A DNA stretch of 64,000 bases, taken from NCBI RefSeq assembly GCF_027744825.2, contig NC_071348.1:19687563-19751562 (forward strand), given 5' to 3'. This DNA comes from Synchiropus splendidus (taxonomy: Eukaryota; Chordata; Actinopteri; Syngnathiformes; Callionymidae). Below, piece by piece: positions 23,231 through 37,240 of the stretch. The translations under genes and the position numbers were made by a program. The notes under the pieces are model-generated. The model did no database searches. It was not told the origin of the DNA and saw only the letters and a program-made list of their open reading frames with translations. How positions within the stretch are numbered: position 1 is the first letter of the stretch; every line of letters starts with the position of its first letter.

Positions 23231-26200
23231 TGCAAAGTTATGGCACAATGCAGAAAATGCGTTTTCAGCCTGATAAAAGGTGGGTTCCGGAACGCCAAAC
23301 ATGAAAATGTTGATAACTTTGGAAAAACACTTCAGACTGCTTAGATTTGATGATTAACTACTAGAAAAACCCTTTCTGCTATAGTGGGGGGTGAAAATTT
23401 CATGTTCTGAAGCTTCCCTGCAAAGTTCTTGCACAATGCAGAAAACGCGTTTTCAGCCTGATGTAAGGTGGGTTCCGGAACGCCAAACATAAAAATGTTG
23501 ATAATTTTGGAAAAACACTTCAGACAGCTTAGATTTGATGTGCAACTACTAGAAAGACACTTTCTGCTATAGTGGGAGGTGAAAATTTCATATTCTGAAG
23601 CTTCCCTGCAAAGTTATGGCACAATGCAGAAAACGCGTTTTCAGCCTGAGATCAGTTGGGTTCCGGAACGCCAAACATAAAAATGTTGATAACTTTGGAA
23701 AAACACTTCAGACAGCTTAGATTTGGTGTGCATCTACTCGAAACACCCTTTCTGCTATAGTGGGAGGTGAAAATTTCATGTTCTGAAGCTTCCCTGCACA
23801 GTTATGGCACATTGCGTAAAACGCGTTTTCAGCCTGAGATAAGGTCGATTCCGGAACGCCAAACATAAAAATGTTGATAACTTTGGAAAAACACTGCAGA
23901 CAGCTTATATTTGATGTGTAACTACAAGACATACCCTTTCTGCAATAGTGGGACGTTAAAATTTCTTATTCTGAAGCTTCCCTGCAAAATTATGGCACAA
24001 TGCAGAAAACGCGTTTTCAGCCAGAGATAAGGAGGGTTCCTGAACACCAAACATAAAAATGTTGATATCTTTGGAAAAACACTTCAGACAGCTTAGTTTT
24101 GATGTGCAACTACTAGCAAGACCCTTTTTGCTAGAGTTGGAGGAGAAAATTTCATGTTCTGAAGCTTCCCTGCAAAGTCATGGCACAATGCAGAAAACGC
24201 GTTTTCAGCCTGAGATAAGGTGGGTTTCCGAACGCCAAACATAAAAATGTTGTAAACTTTCGAAAAACACGTCAGACAGCTTTGATTTGATGTGCAACAA
24301 CTGGAATAACCCTTTGTGATTAGTGGGAGGTGAAGATTTCATGTTCTGAAGCTTCCCTGCAAAGTTACGGCACTATGCAGAAAACGCGTTTTCAGCCTGA
24401 TATAAGGTTGGTTCCGGAACGCCAAACATAAAAATGCTGATAATTTTGGAAAAACACTTCAGACAGCTTAGATTTGATGTGCAACTACTAGAAAGACCCT
24501 TTCTGCTATAGTGGGGGGTGAAAATGTCATGTACTGAAGCTTCCCTGAAAAGTTATGGCACAATGCAGAAAACGCGTTTTCAGCCTGAGATAAGGTCGAT
24601 TCCGGAACGCCAAACACAAAAATGTTGATAACTTTCGAAAAACACTTCAGACAGCTTAGATTTGATGTGCAACTACTAGAAAGACCCTTTGTGCTATAGT
24701 TGGAGGTGAAAATTTCATGTTCTGAAGCTTCCCTGAAAAGTTATGGCACAATGCAGAAAACGTGTTTTCAGCCTGATATAAGGTAGGTTCCAGAACGCCA
24801 AATTTAAAAATGTTGATAATTTTGGAAAAACACTTCAGACAGCTTAGATTTGATGTGCAACTACTAGAAAGACCCTTTGTGCTATAGTTGGACGAGAACA
24901 TTTCATGTTCTGAAGCTTCCCTGTAAAGTTATGGCACAATGCAGAAAACGCGTTTTCAGCCTGAGATAAGGTCGATTCCGGAACGGCAAACGTAAAAATG
25001 TTGATTACTTTGGAAAAACACTTCAGACCGCTTAGATTTGATGTGCAACTACTAGAAATACCCTTTCTGCTATAGTGGGGGGTCAAAATTTGATGTTCTG
25101 AAGCTTCCCTGAAAAGTTATGGCACAACGCAGAAAACGCGTTTTAAGTCTGGTGGGTTTCGAAACGCCAAACATAAAAATGTTGATAACTTTGGAAAAGC
25201 ACTTCAGACAGCTTAGATTTGCTGTGCAACAACTAGAATAACCCTTTCTGATTAGTGGGAGGTGAAAATTTCATGTTCTAAAGCTTCCCTGCAAAGTTAT
25301 GGCACAATGCAGAAAACGCGTTTTCAGCCTGATATAAGGTGGGTTCCGGAACGCCAAACATAAAAATGTTGATAACTTTGGAAAAACACTTCAGACTGCT
25401 TAGATTTGATGTACAACTACTGGAAAGACCCTTTCTGCTATAGTGGGAGTTGAAAATTTCATGTTCTGAAGCTTCCCTGCGAAGTTATGGCACAATGCAG
25501 AAAACGCGTTTTCAGCCTGAGATAAGGTCGATTCCGGAACGCCAAACATAAAAATGTTGATAACTTTGGAAAAACACTTCAGACATCTTAGATTTGATGT
25601 GGAACTACGAGAAAGACCCTTTCTGCTATAGAGTGAGGTGAAAATTTGATGTTCTGCAGCTTCCTTGCAAAGTTATGGCACAATGCAGAAAACGCGTTTT
25701 CAGCCTGATATAAGGTGGGTTCCGGAACGCCAAACATAAAAATGTTGATAATTTTGGAAAAACACTTCAGACAGCTTAGATTTGATGTGCAACTACTAGA
25801 AAGACCCTTTGTGGTATAGTTGGACGAGAAAATTTCTTGTTCTGAAGTTTCCCTGAAAAGTTAGGGCACAATGCAGAAAACGCGTTTTCAGCCTGATATA
25901 AAGTGGGTTCCGGAACGCCAAACATAAAAATGTTGATAACTTTGGAAAAACACTTCAGACAGCTTAGATTTGATGTGCAACAACTAGAATAACCCTTTCT
26001 GATTAGTGGGAGGTGAAAATTTCATGTTCTGAAGCTTCCCTGCAAAGTTATGGCACAATAAAGAAACCACGTTGTCAGCCTGTTATAAGGTGGGTTCCGG
26101 AACACCAAACATAAAAATGTTGATAATTTTGGAAAAACACTTCAGACAGCTTAGATTTGATGTGCAACTACTAGAAAGACCCTTTCTGCTATAGTGGGAG

Positions 26201-28070
26201 GTGAAAATTCCATGTTCTGAAGCTTCCCTGCAAAGTTACGGCACAATAAAGAAAACACGTTTTCCGCCTGATATAAGGTGGGTTCCGGAACGCCAAACAT
26301 AAAAATGTTGATAATTTTGGAAAAACACTTCAGACAGCTTAGATTTGATGTGCAACTACCAGAAAGACCCTTTTTGCTATAGTTGGACGAGAAAATTTCT
26401 TGTTCTGAAGCTTCCCTGCAAAGTTAATGCACAATGCAGAAAACGCGTTTTCAGCCTGAGATAAGGTGGGTTTCCGAACGCCAAACATAAAAATGTTGAT
26501 AACTTTCGAAAAACACGACACACAGCTTAGATTTGATGTGCAACAACTAGAATAACCCTTTCTGATTAGTGGGAGGTCAAAATTTCATGTTCTGAAGCTT
26601 CCCTTCAAAGTTATGGCACAATGCAGAAAACGCGTTTTCAGCCTGTTATAAGGTGGGTTCCGCAACGCCAAACATAAAAATGTTGATAATTTTGGAAAAA
26701 CACTTCAGACATCTTAGATTTGATGTGCAACTACGAGGAAGACCCTTTCTGCTATAGTGGGAGGTGAAAATTTGATGTTCTAAAGCTTCCCTGCAAAGTT
26801 ATGGCACAATGCAGAAAATGCGTTTTCAGCCTGAGATAAGGTCGGTTCCGGAACGGCAAACATAAAAATGTTGATAACTTTGGAAAAACAGTTCAGACAT
26901 CTTAGATTTGATGTGGAACTACGAGAAAGACCCTTTCTGCTATAGTGTGAGGTGAAAATGTGATGTTCTGCAGCTTCCCTGAAAAGTTAATGCACAATGC
27001 AGAAAACGCGTTTTCAGCCTGAGATAAGGTCGATTCCGGAACGGCAAACATAAAAATGTTGATAACTATGGAAAAACACTTCAGACAGCTTAGATTTGCT
27101 GTGCAACAACTAGAATAACCCTTTCTGATTAGTGGGAGGTGAAAATTTCATGTTCTGAAGCTTCCCTGCAAAGTTATGGCACAATGCAGAAAACGCGTTT
27201 TCAGCCTGATATAAGGTGGGTTCCGGAACGCCAAACATAAAAATGTTGATTACTTTCGAAAAACACTTCAGACTGCGTAGATTTGATGTGCAACTACTAG
27301 AAAGACCCTTTCTGCTATAGTGGGAAGTGAAAATTTCATGTTCTAAAGCATCCCTGCAAAGTTATGGCACAAAGCAGAAAACGCGTTTTCAGCCTGAGAT
27401 AAGGTGGGTTCCGGAACGCCAAACATAAAAATGTTGATAACTTTGGAAAAACACTTCAGACATCTTAGATTTGATGTGGAACTACGAGAAAGACCCTTTC
27501 TGCTATAGTGTGAGGTGAAAATTTGATGTTCTGAAGCTTCCCTGCAAAGTTATGGCACAATGCAGAAAACGCGTTTTCAGCCTGATATAAGGTGGGTTCC
27601 GGAACGCCAAACATATAATGTTGATAATTTTGGAAAAACACTTCAGATAGCTTAGATTTGATGGGCAACTACTAGAAAGACCCTTTCTGCTATAGTGGGA
27701 GGTGAAAATTCCATGTTCTGAAGCTTCCCCCCAAAGTAATGCCACAATGCAGAAAACGCGTTTTCAGCTTGATATAAGGTGGGTTCCGGAACGCCAATCA
27801 TAAAAATGTTGATAACTTTCGAAAAACACTTCAGACAGCGTAGATTTGATGTGCAACTACGAGAAAGACCCTTTCTGCTATAGTGTGAGGTGAAAATTTG
27901 ATGTTCTGCAGCTTCCCCCCAAAGTAATGCCACAATTCAGAAAACGCGTTTTCAGCTTGATATAAGGTGGGTTCCGCAACGCCAAACATAAAAATGTTGA
28001 TAATTTTGGTTCAACACTTCAGACAGCTTAGATTTGATGTGCAACAACTAGAATAACCCTTTCTGATTAG
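22790..28070 (+). repeat. Zone rich in the AGAATAACCC / CTGATTAG subfamily
   Basis: Units with ACTAGAATAACCC followed by CTGATTAGTGGG (one base shorter than usual) occur near 22,797, 24,300, 25,232, 25,981, 26,543, 27,110 and 28,048, at spacings of three, four, five or eight monomers. Outside this zone I see it only once, near 16,445. The variant breaks the second hairpin and marks a local amplification. Confidence 0.82.
24989..25169 (+). repeat. Shortened monomer, 181 bp
   Basis: Seven bases are missing between TTTTAAGTCTG and GTGGGTTTCG, removing most of GAGATAAGG. I saw no other unit with the same lesion. Confidence 0.85.
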
Positions 28071-31000
28071 TGGGAGGTGAAAATTTCATGTTCTGAAGCT
28101 TCCCTGCAAAATTATGGCACAATGCAGAAAACACGTTTTCAGCCTGAGATAAGGTCAATTCCGGAACGCCAAACATAAAAATGTTGATAACTTTGGAAAA
28201 ACTCTTCTGAGAGCTTAGATTTGATGTGCAACTACTAGAAAGACCCTTTCTGCTATAGTGGGAGTTGAAAATTTCATGTTCTGAAGCTTCTCTGAAAAGT
28301 TATGGCTCAACGCAGAAAACGCATTTTCAGCCTGAGATAAGGTGGGTTCCAGAACGCCAACCATAAAAATGTTGATAACTTTGGAAAAACACTTCAGACA
28401 GCTTAGATTTGATGTGCAACTCCTATAAAGACCCTTTCTGCAATAGTGTGATGTGAAATTTTCATGTTCTGAAGCTTCCCTGAAAAGTTATGGCACAATG
28501 CAGAAAAGGTGTTTTCAGGCTGAGATAAGTTGGGTTCCGGAACGCCAAACATAAAAATGTTGATAACTTTGGAAAAACACTTCAGACAGCTTAGATTTGA
28601 TGTGCAACTACTTTGAAGACCCTTTCTGCAATAGTGTGATGTGAAATTTTCATGTTCTGAAGCTTCCCTGAAAAGTTATGGGTCAATGCAGAAAACGCGT
28701 TTTCAGCCTGAGTTAAGGTGGGTTCCGGAAGTCCAAACATAAAAATGTTGATAACTTTAGAAAAACACTTCAGACAGCTTAGATTTGATGTGCAACTACT
28801 AGAAAGACCCTTTCTGCTATAGTGGGATGTGAAATTTTCATGTTCTGAGAAGCGTCCCTGCAAAGTTATGGCACAAAGCAGAAAACGCGTTTTCAGTCTG
28901 AGATACGGTCGATTCCGGAACGCCAAACATAAAAATGTTGATACCTTTGGAGAAACACTTCAGACAGCTTAGATTTGGTGTGCAACTACTTGAAAGACCC
29001 TTTCTGCTATAGTGGGTGGCGATAATTTCATGTTCTGAAGCTTCCCTGCAAAGTTTTGGCACAATCCGTAAAACGCGTTTTCAGCCTGAGATAAGGTCGA
29101 TTCCGGAACGCCAAACGTAAAAATGTTGATAACTTTGGAAAAACACTTCAGACAGCTTAGATTCGAAGTGTAACTACGAGAAAGACCCTTTCTGCTAAAG
29201 CGGGAGGTGAAAATTTCATGTTCTGAAGCTTCCCTGCAAAATTATGGCACAAAGCAGAAAACGAGTTTTCAGCCTGAGATAAGGTCGATTCCGGAACGCC
29301 AAACATAAAAAAGTTGATAACTTTGGAAAAACATTTCAGACAGCTTAGAATTGATCTGCAACTACTAGAAAGACCCTTTCTGCTATTGTGGGAGGTGAAA
29401 ATTTCATGTTCTGAAGCTTCATGCAAAGTTATGGCACAATGCCTAAAACAGCGTTTTCAGCCTGAGATAGGGTGGGTTCCGGAACGCCAAACATAAAAAT
29501 GTTGATAACTTTCGAAAAACACTTCAGACAGATTAGATTTGATGTCCACCTACTAGAAAGAACCTTTCTGCAATAGTGGGAGGTGAAATTTTCATGTTCT
29601 GAGGCTTCCCTGCAAAGTTATGGCACAATGCAGAAAACGCGTTTTCAGTCTGAGATAAGGTGGGTTCCGGAACGCCAAGCATAAAAATGTTGATAACTTT
29701 GGAAAAACACTTCAGACACCTTAGATTTCATGTGCAACTACTAGAAAGACCCTTTCTGCTAAAGCGGGATGTGAAAATGTCATGTTCTGAAGCTTCCCTG
29801 CAAAATTATGGCACAAAGCAGAAAACACGTTTTCAGCCTGAGATAAGGTCGATTCCGGAATGCCAAACATTAAAATGGTGATAACTTTGGAAAAATTCTT
29901 CCGAGAGCTTAGATCTGATGTGCAACTACTAGAAAGACCCTTTCTGTTATAGTGGGAGTTGAAAATTTCATGTTCTGAAGCTTCCCTGCAAAGTTATGGC
30001 ACAATGCAGAAAACGCGTTTTCAGTCTGAGATAAGGTGGGTTCCGGAACGCCAAACATAAAAATGTTGATAACTTTGGAAAAACACTTCAGACAGCTTAG
30101 ATTTGATATGCAACTACTAGAAAGACCCTTTCTACTATAGTGGGAGGTTAAAATTTCATGTTCTGAAGCTTCCCTGCAAAGTTATGGCACAATGCAGAAA
30201 ACACGTTTTCAGCCTGAGATAAGGTGGGTTCCGGAACGCCAAAAATAAAAATGTTGATTACTTAGGAAAAACACTTCAGACATCTGAGATTCGATGTGCA
30301 ACTACAAGAAAGATCCTTTCTGATATAGTGGGAGGTGAAAAGTTCATGTTCTGAGGCTTTATGCAAAGTTATGGCACAATGCGTAAAACGCGTTTTCAGC
30401 CTGAGATAAGGTCGATTCCGGAACGCCAAACATAAAAATGTTGATGACTTTGGAAAAACACTACAGACAGCTTAGATTTGATGAGCAACTACTACAAAGA
30501 CCCTTTCTGCTATCGTGGGAGGTGAAAATTTCATGTTCTGAAGCTTCCCTGCAAAAGTTATGGCACAAAGCAGAAAACTCGTTTTCAGCCTGAGATACGG
30601 TGCGTTCCGGAACGCCAATCATAAAAATGTTGATAACTTTGGAAAAACACTTCAGACAGCTTAGATTTGACGTGCAACTACTAGAAAGACCCTTTCTACT
30701 ATTGTGGGAGGTGAAAATTTCATGTTCTGAATCTTCCCTGCAAAGTTTTGGCATAATGCAGAAAACGCATTTTCAACCTGAGATAAGGTCCATTCCGGAA
30801 CGCCAAACATATAAATGTTGATAACTTTGGAAAAACACTTCAGACAGCTTAGATTTGATATGCAACTACTAGAAAGACCCTTTCTGCTACAGTGGGAGGT
30901 TAAAGTTTCATGTTCTGAGGCTTCCATGCAAAGTTATGGCACAATGTAGAAAACGCGTTTTCAGCCTGAGATAAGGTGGGTTCCGGAACGCCAAAAATAA

Positions 31001-34000
31001 AAATGTTGATAACTTTGTAAAAACACTTCAGACAGCTTAGATTTGATGTGCAACTACTAGAAAGACCATTTATACTATAGTGGGAGGTTAAAATGTCATG
31101 TTCTGAAGCTTCCCTGCAAAGTTATTGCACAATGCAGAAAACGCGTTTTCAGTCTGAGATATCGGGGGTTCCGTAACGCCAAACAGAAAAATGTTGATAA
31201 CTTTCGAAAAACACTTCAGACAGCTTAGATTTGATGTGCAACTACTAGAAAGACCATTTCTGCTATAGTGGCAGGTGAAGATGTCATGTTCTGAAGCTTC
31301 TCTGCAAAGTTATGGCACAAGGCAGAAAACGCGTTTTCAGCCTGAGATAAGGTCGATTCTGGAACGCCAAACATAAAAAGGTTGATAACTTTGGAAAAAC
31401 ATTTCAGACAGCTTAGAATTGATCTGCAACTACTAGAAAGACCCTTTCTGCTATTGTGGGAGGTGAAAATTTCATGTTCTGAAGCTTTATGCAAAGTTAT
31501 GGCACAATGCCTAAAACGCGTTTTCAGCCTGAGATAAGGTCGATTCCGGAACGCCAAACATAAAAATGTTGATAACTTTAGAAAAACACTACAGACAGCT
31601 TAGATTTGATGAGCAACTACTACAAAGACCCTTTCTGCTATCGTGGGAGGTGAAAATTTCATGTTCTGAAGCTTCCCTGCAAAGTTATGGCACAATGCAG
31701 AAAACGCGTTTTCAGCCTGAGATAAGGTGGGTTCCAGAACGCCAAACATAAAAGTGTTGATAACTATGGAAAAACACTTCAGACAGCTTAGATTTGTTGT
31801 GCAACTACAAGAAAGACCCTTTATGCTATTGTGGGAGGTTAAAATTTCATGTTCTGAAGCTTCCCTGCAAAGTTAAGGAACAATGCAGAAACCGCGTTTT
31901 CAACCTGAGATAAGGTGGGTTCCGGAACGCCAAACATAAAAATGTTGATGACTTTGGAAAAAACATTTCAGACAGCTTAGATTTGATGTGCAACTACTAG
32001 AAAGACCCTTTCTGGTATTGTGGGAGGTGAAAATTTCATGTTCTGAAGCTTTCCTTCAAAGTTATGGGACAATGCAGAAAACGCATTTTCAGCCTGAGAT
32101 AAGGTGGGTTCCGGAACGCCAAACATAAAAATGTTGATAACTTTCGAAAAACACTTCAGACAGATTAGATTTGATGTGCAACTATTAGAAAGACCCTGTT
32201 TGTCGTAGTGGGAACTGAAAATTTTATGTTCTGATGCTTCCCAGCAAAGTTATGGCATAAAGCAGAAAACGCGTTTTCAGCCTGAGATAAGGTGGGTTCA
32301 GGAACGCCAAACATAAAAATGTTGATAACTTTGGAAAAACACTTCAGACAGCTTAGATTTGATGTGTAACTACTAAAAAAAACCCTTTCTGCTATAGTGG
32401 GAGGTGAAACTTTAATGTTCTGAAGCTTTCCTTCAAAGTTATGGCACAATGCAGAAAACGCGTTATCAGCCTGAGACAAGGTGGGTTCCGGAACGCCAAA
32501 CATAAAAATGTTGATAACTTTCGAAAAACACTTCAGACAGATTAGATTTGATGTGCAACTATTAGAAAGACCCTGTTTGTCATAGTGAGATGAAAATTTC
32601 ATGATCTGATGCTTCCCTGCAAAGTTAAGGAACAATGCAGAAAACGCGTTTTCAGCCTGAGATAAGGTGGGTTCCGGAACGCAAAACTTAAAAATGTTGA
32701 TAACTTTGGAAAAACACTTCAGACAGCTTAGTTTTGATGTGCAACTACTAGAAAGACCCTTTCTGCTACAGTGGGAGGTTAAAATTTCATGTTCTGAAGC
32801 TTCCCTGCAAAGTTATGGCACAATGCAGAAAACGCGTTTTCAGCCCGAGATAATGTGGGTTCCGGAGTGGCAAACGTAAAAATGTTGATAACTTTGGAAA
32901 AACACTTCAGACAGCTTAGATTTAATGTGCAACGACTAGAAAGACCCTTTCTGCTATAGTCGGAGGTGAAAATTTCATGTTCTGAAGCTTCCCTGCAAAG
33001 TTATGGCACAATGCAGAAAACGCGTTTTCAGCCTGAGTTAAGTTGGGTTCCGGAACGCCAAATATAAAAATGTTGATAAATTTGGAAAAACACTTCAGAC
33101 AGCTTAGATTTGATGTACGACGACTACAAAGACCCTTTCTGCAATAGTGGGAGTTGAAAATTTCATGTTCTGAGGCTTCCCTGCAAAGTTATGGCACAAT
33201 GCAGAAAACGCGTTTTCAGCCTGAGATAAGGTGGTTTCCGAAATGCCAAACGTAAAAATGTTGATAACTTTGGAAAACCACTTCAGACAGCTTAGATTTG
33301 ATGTGCAACTACAAGAAAGACCCTTTATGCTATTGTGGGAGGTTAAAATTTCATGTTCTAAAGATTCCCAGCAAAGTTATGGCACAAAGCAGAAAATGCG
33401 TTTTCAGCCTGAGATAAGGTGGGTTCCGGAACGCCAAACATAAAAATGTTCATAACTTTGGAAAAACACTTCAGACAGCTTAGATTTGATGTGCAAGTAC
33501 TCGAAAGACCCTTTCTGCGACAGTGGGAGGTGAACATTTCATGTTCTGAAGCTTCCCTGCAAAGTTATGGCACAATGCAGAAAATACGTTTTCAGCCTGA
33601 GATCAGGTGGGTTCCGGAACGCCAAACGTAAAAATGTTGATAACTTTGGAACAACACTTCAGACAGCTTAGATTTGATGTGCAACTACTAGAAAGACACT
33701 TTCTGCTATAGTGGAGGTGAAAATTTCATTTTCTGGAACTTCCCTGCAAAGTTATGGCACAATGCGTAAAACTCGTCTTCAGCCTGAGATAAGGTCGATT
33801 CCGGAACGCCAAACATGAAAATGTTGATAACTTTGGAAAAAATCATCAGACAGCATAGATTTGATGTGCAACTACTAGAAAGACACTTTCTGCAATAGTG
33901 GGAGGTGAAAATTTCATGTTTTGAAGCTTCCCTGCAAAGTTATGGCACAAAGCAGAAAACGCGTTTTCGGCCTGAGATAAGGTGGGTTCCGGAACGCCAA

Positions 34001-34187
34001 ACATAAAAATGTTGATAACTTTGGAAAAACACTTCAGACGGCTCACATTTGATGTGCAACTACTAGAAAGTACCTTTCTGCTATAGTGGGAGGTCAAAAT
34101 TTCATTTTCTGATGCTTCCCTGCAAAGTTATGGCACAATGCGTAAAACACGTTTTCAGCCTGAGATAAGGTCGATTCCAGAACGCCA
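28070..34187 (+). repeat. Mixed-subfamily satellite, no dominant higher-order period
   Basis: Units are all recognisable 188-bp monomers, but neighbouring types do not repeat in a simple order. Recurrent types include GTGATGTGAAATTTTC (28,445; 28,633), CTAAAGCGGG (29,193; 29,760) and GGTTAAAATTTC units (30,145; 31,835). A pair related to 51,200-52,300 lies at 31,980-32,700. I see no gene or non-satellite insertion. Confidence 0.8.
32310..32498 (+). repeat. Lengthened monomer, 189 bp
   Basis: An A-run (CTAAAAAAAACCC) adds one base, making this unit 63 x 3. It is why the reverse strand keeps one frame through two consecutive units here, giving the longest open frame in the window (156 codons, 32,165-32,635). 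That frame has no other mark of a gene. Confidence 0.85.
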
Positions 34188-37100
34188 AACATAAAAATGT
34201 TGATAACTTTGGAAAAACACTTCAGACAGCTTAGATTTGATGTGCAACTACTAGAAAGACCCTTTCTGCTATAGTGGGAGGTGAAAATTTCATGTTCTGA
34301 AGCTTCCCTGCAAAGTTATGGCACAATGCAGAAAACGCGTATTCAGCCTGAAAAAAGGTGGGTTCCAGTACGCCAAACATAAAAATGTTGATAACTTCGG
34401 AAAACCACTTCAGACAGCTTAGATTTGATGTGCAACTACAAGAAATACCCTTTATGCTATAGTGGGACGTGAAAATTTCATGTTCTGAAGCCTCCCAGCA
34501 AAGTTATGGCACAATGCAGAAAACGCGTTTTCAACCAGAGATAATGTGGGTTTCGGAACGCCAAACATAAAAATGTTGATAACTTTGGAAAAACACTTCA
34601 GAGAGCTTAGATTTGATGTGTAACTACTAGAAAGTACCTTTCTGCTATAGTGGGAGGTGAACATTTCATGTTCTGAAGCTTCCCTGCAAAGTTATGGCAC
34701 AATGCGTAAAACGCGTTTTCAGCCTGAGATAAGGTCGATTCCAGAACGCCAAACATAAAAATGTTGATAACTTTGGAAAAACAAATCAGACAGCTTAGAT
34801 TTGATCTGCAACTACAAGAAAGACAATTTCTGCTATAGTGGGAGGTTAAATTTTCATGTTCTGAAGCTTCCCTGCAAAGTTATGGCACAATGCAGAAATC
34901 GCGTTTTCAGCTTGAGATAAGGCAGATTCCGAAACGCCAAACATAAAAATGTTGATAACTTTCGAAAAGCACTTCAGACAGCTTAGATTTGATGTGCAAC
35001 TACTAGAAAGACCCTTTCTGCTATAGTGGGACGTGAAAATTTCATGTTCTGAAGCTTCCCTGCAAAGTTATGGCACAATGCAGAAAACCTCTTTTCAGCC
35101 TGAGATAAGGTGGGTTCCGGAACGCCAAACATAAAAATGTTGATAACTTTGGAAAAACACTTCAGACAGCTTAGATTTGATGTGAAACTACTAGAAAGAC
35201 CCTTTCTGCTATAGTGGGAGGTGACAATTTCATGTCCTCAAGCTTCCCTGCAAAGTTATGGCACAATGCAGAAAACGCGTTTTCAGCCTGAGATAAGGTT
35301 GATTCTGGAACGATAAACATAAAAATGTTCATAACTTTGGAAAAACACTTCAGACAGCTTATATTTGATGTGCAACTTCTAGAAAGACCTTTTCTGCTAT
35401 AGTGGGAGGTGGACATTTCATGTTCTGAAGCTTCCCTGAAAAGTTATGGCACAATGCGTAAAACGCGTTTTCAGCCTGAGATAAGGTCGATTCCGGAACG
35501 CCAAACATAAAAATGTCGATAACTTTGGAAAAACACATCAGACAGCTTAGATTTGATGTGCAACTACTAGAAAGACCCTTTCTGCTATACTGGGAGGTGA
35601 CAATTTCATGTCCTGAAGCTTCCCTGCAAAGTTATGGCACAATGCAGAAAACACCTTTTCAGCCTGAGATAAGGTTGATTCCCGAACGCCAAACATAAAA
35701 ATGTTGATAACTTTGGAAAAACACTTCAGACAGCTTAGATTTGATGTGCAACTACTAGAAAGACCCTTTCTGCTGTAGTGGGAGGTGAAAATTTCATGTT
35801 CTGAAGATTCCTTGCAAAGTTATGGCACAATGCAGGAGACACGTTTTCAGCCTGAGATAAGGTGGGTTCCGGAACGCCAAACATAAAAATGTTGATAACT
35901 TTGGAACAACACTTCAGACAGCTTAGATTTAATGTGCAACTACTAGAAATACCCTTTCTGCTATAGTTGGAGGTGAAAATTTCATATTCTGAAGCTTCCC
36001 TGAGAAGTTATGGCACAATGCAGAAAACACCTTTTCAGCCTGAGATAAGGTTGATTCCCGAACGCCAAACATGAAAATGTTGATAACTTTCAAAAAACAC
36101 TTCAGACAGCTTAGATTTCATGTGCAACTACTAGAAAGACCCTTTCTGCTGTAGTGGGAGGTGAACAATTCATGTTCTGAAGCTTCCCTGCAAAGTTATG
36201 GCACAATGCAGAAAACGCGTTTTCAGCTTGAGATAAGGTGGGTTCCGGAACGCCAAACATAAAAATGTTGATAACTTTGGAAAAACACTTCAGACAGCTT
36301 AGATTTGATGTGCAACTACTAGAAAGACCCTTTCTGCTATAGTGGGAGGTGAACATTTCATGTTCTGAAGCTTCCCTTAGAAGTTATGGCACAATGCAGA
36401 AAACACGTTTTCAGCTTGAGATAAGGTGCGTTCCGGAACGCCAAACATAAAAATGTTGATAACTTTGGACAACACTTCAGACAGCTTAGATTTGATGTGC
36501 AACTACTAGAAACACCCTTTCTGCTATAGTGGGAGGTGAACATTTCATGTTCTGAAGCTTTCCTGCGAAGTTATGGCACAATGCGTAAAACGCGTTTTCA
36601 GCCTAAGATAAGGTCGATTCCGGAACGCCAAACATAAAAATGTTGATAACTTTGGAAAAACACATCAGACAGCTTAGATTTGATGTGCAACTACTAGAAA
36701 GACCATTTCTGCTATAGTGGGAGGTGAAAATTTCATGTTCTGAAGCTTCCCTGCAAAGTTATGGCACAATGCGTAAAACGCATTTTCAGCCTGAGATAAG
36801 GTCGATTCCGGAACGCCAAACATAAAAATGTTGATAACTTTGGAAAAACACATCAGACAGCTTAGATTTGATGTGCAACTACTAGAAAGACCATTTCTGG
36901 TATAGTGGGAGGTCAAAATTTCATGTTCTGAAGCTTCCCTGCAGAGTTATGGCACAATGCGTAAAACGCGTTTTCAGCCTGAGATAAGGTCGATTCCGGA
37001 ATGCCAAACATAAAAGTGTTGAGCACTTTGGAAAAACACGTCAGATAGCTTCGATTTGATGCGCAACTACTAAAAAGACCCTTTCTGCTATAGTGGGAGG

Positions 37101-37240
37101 TGAACATTTCATTTTCTGAAGCTTCCATGAGAAGTTATGGCACAATGCAGAAAACGCGTTCTCAGCCTGAGATATGGTGGTTTCCAAAACGCCAAACGTA
37201 AAAATGTTGATTACTTTGGAACAACACTTCAGACAGCTTA
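34188..37240 (+). repeat. Length-uniform satellite with GGTGAACATTTC units
   Basis: From about here rightward GTGAACATTTCATG becomes a common alternative to GTGAAAATTTCATG and register drift almost stops. Blocks at 35,740-36,000 and 36,230-36,550 have near-identical partners at 45,140-45,400 and 46,000-46,320. Confidence 0.82.
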
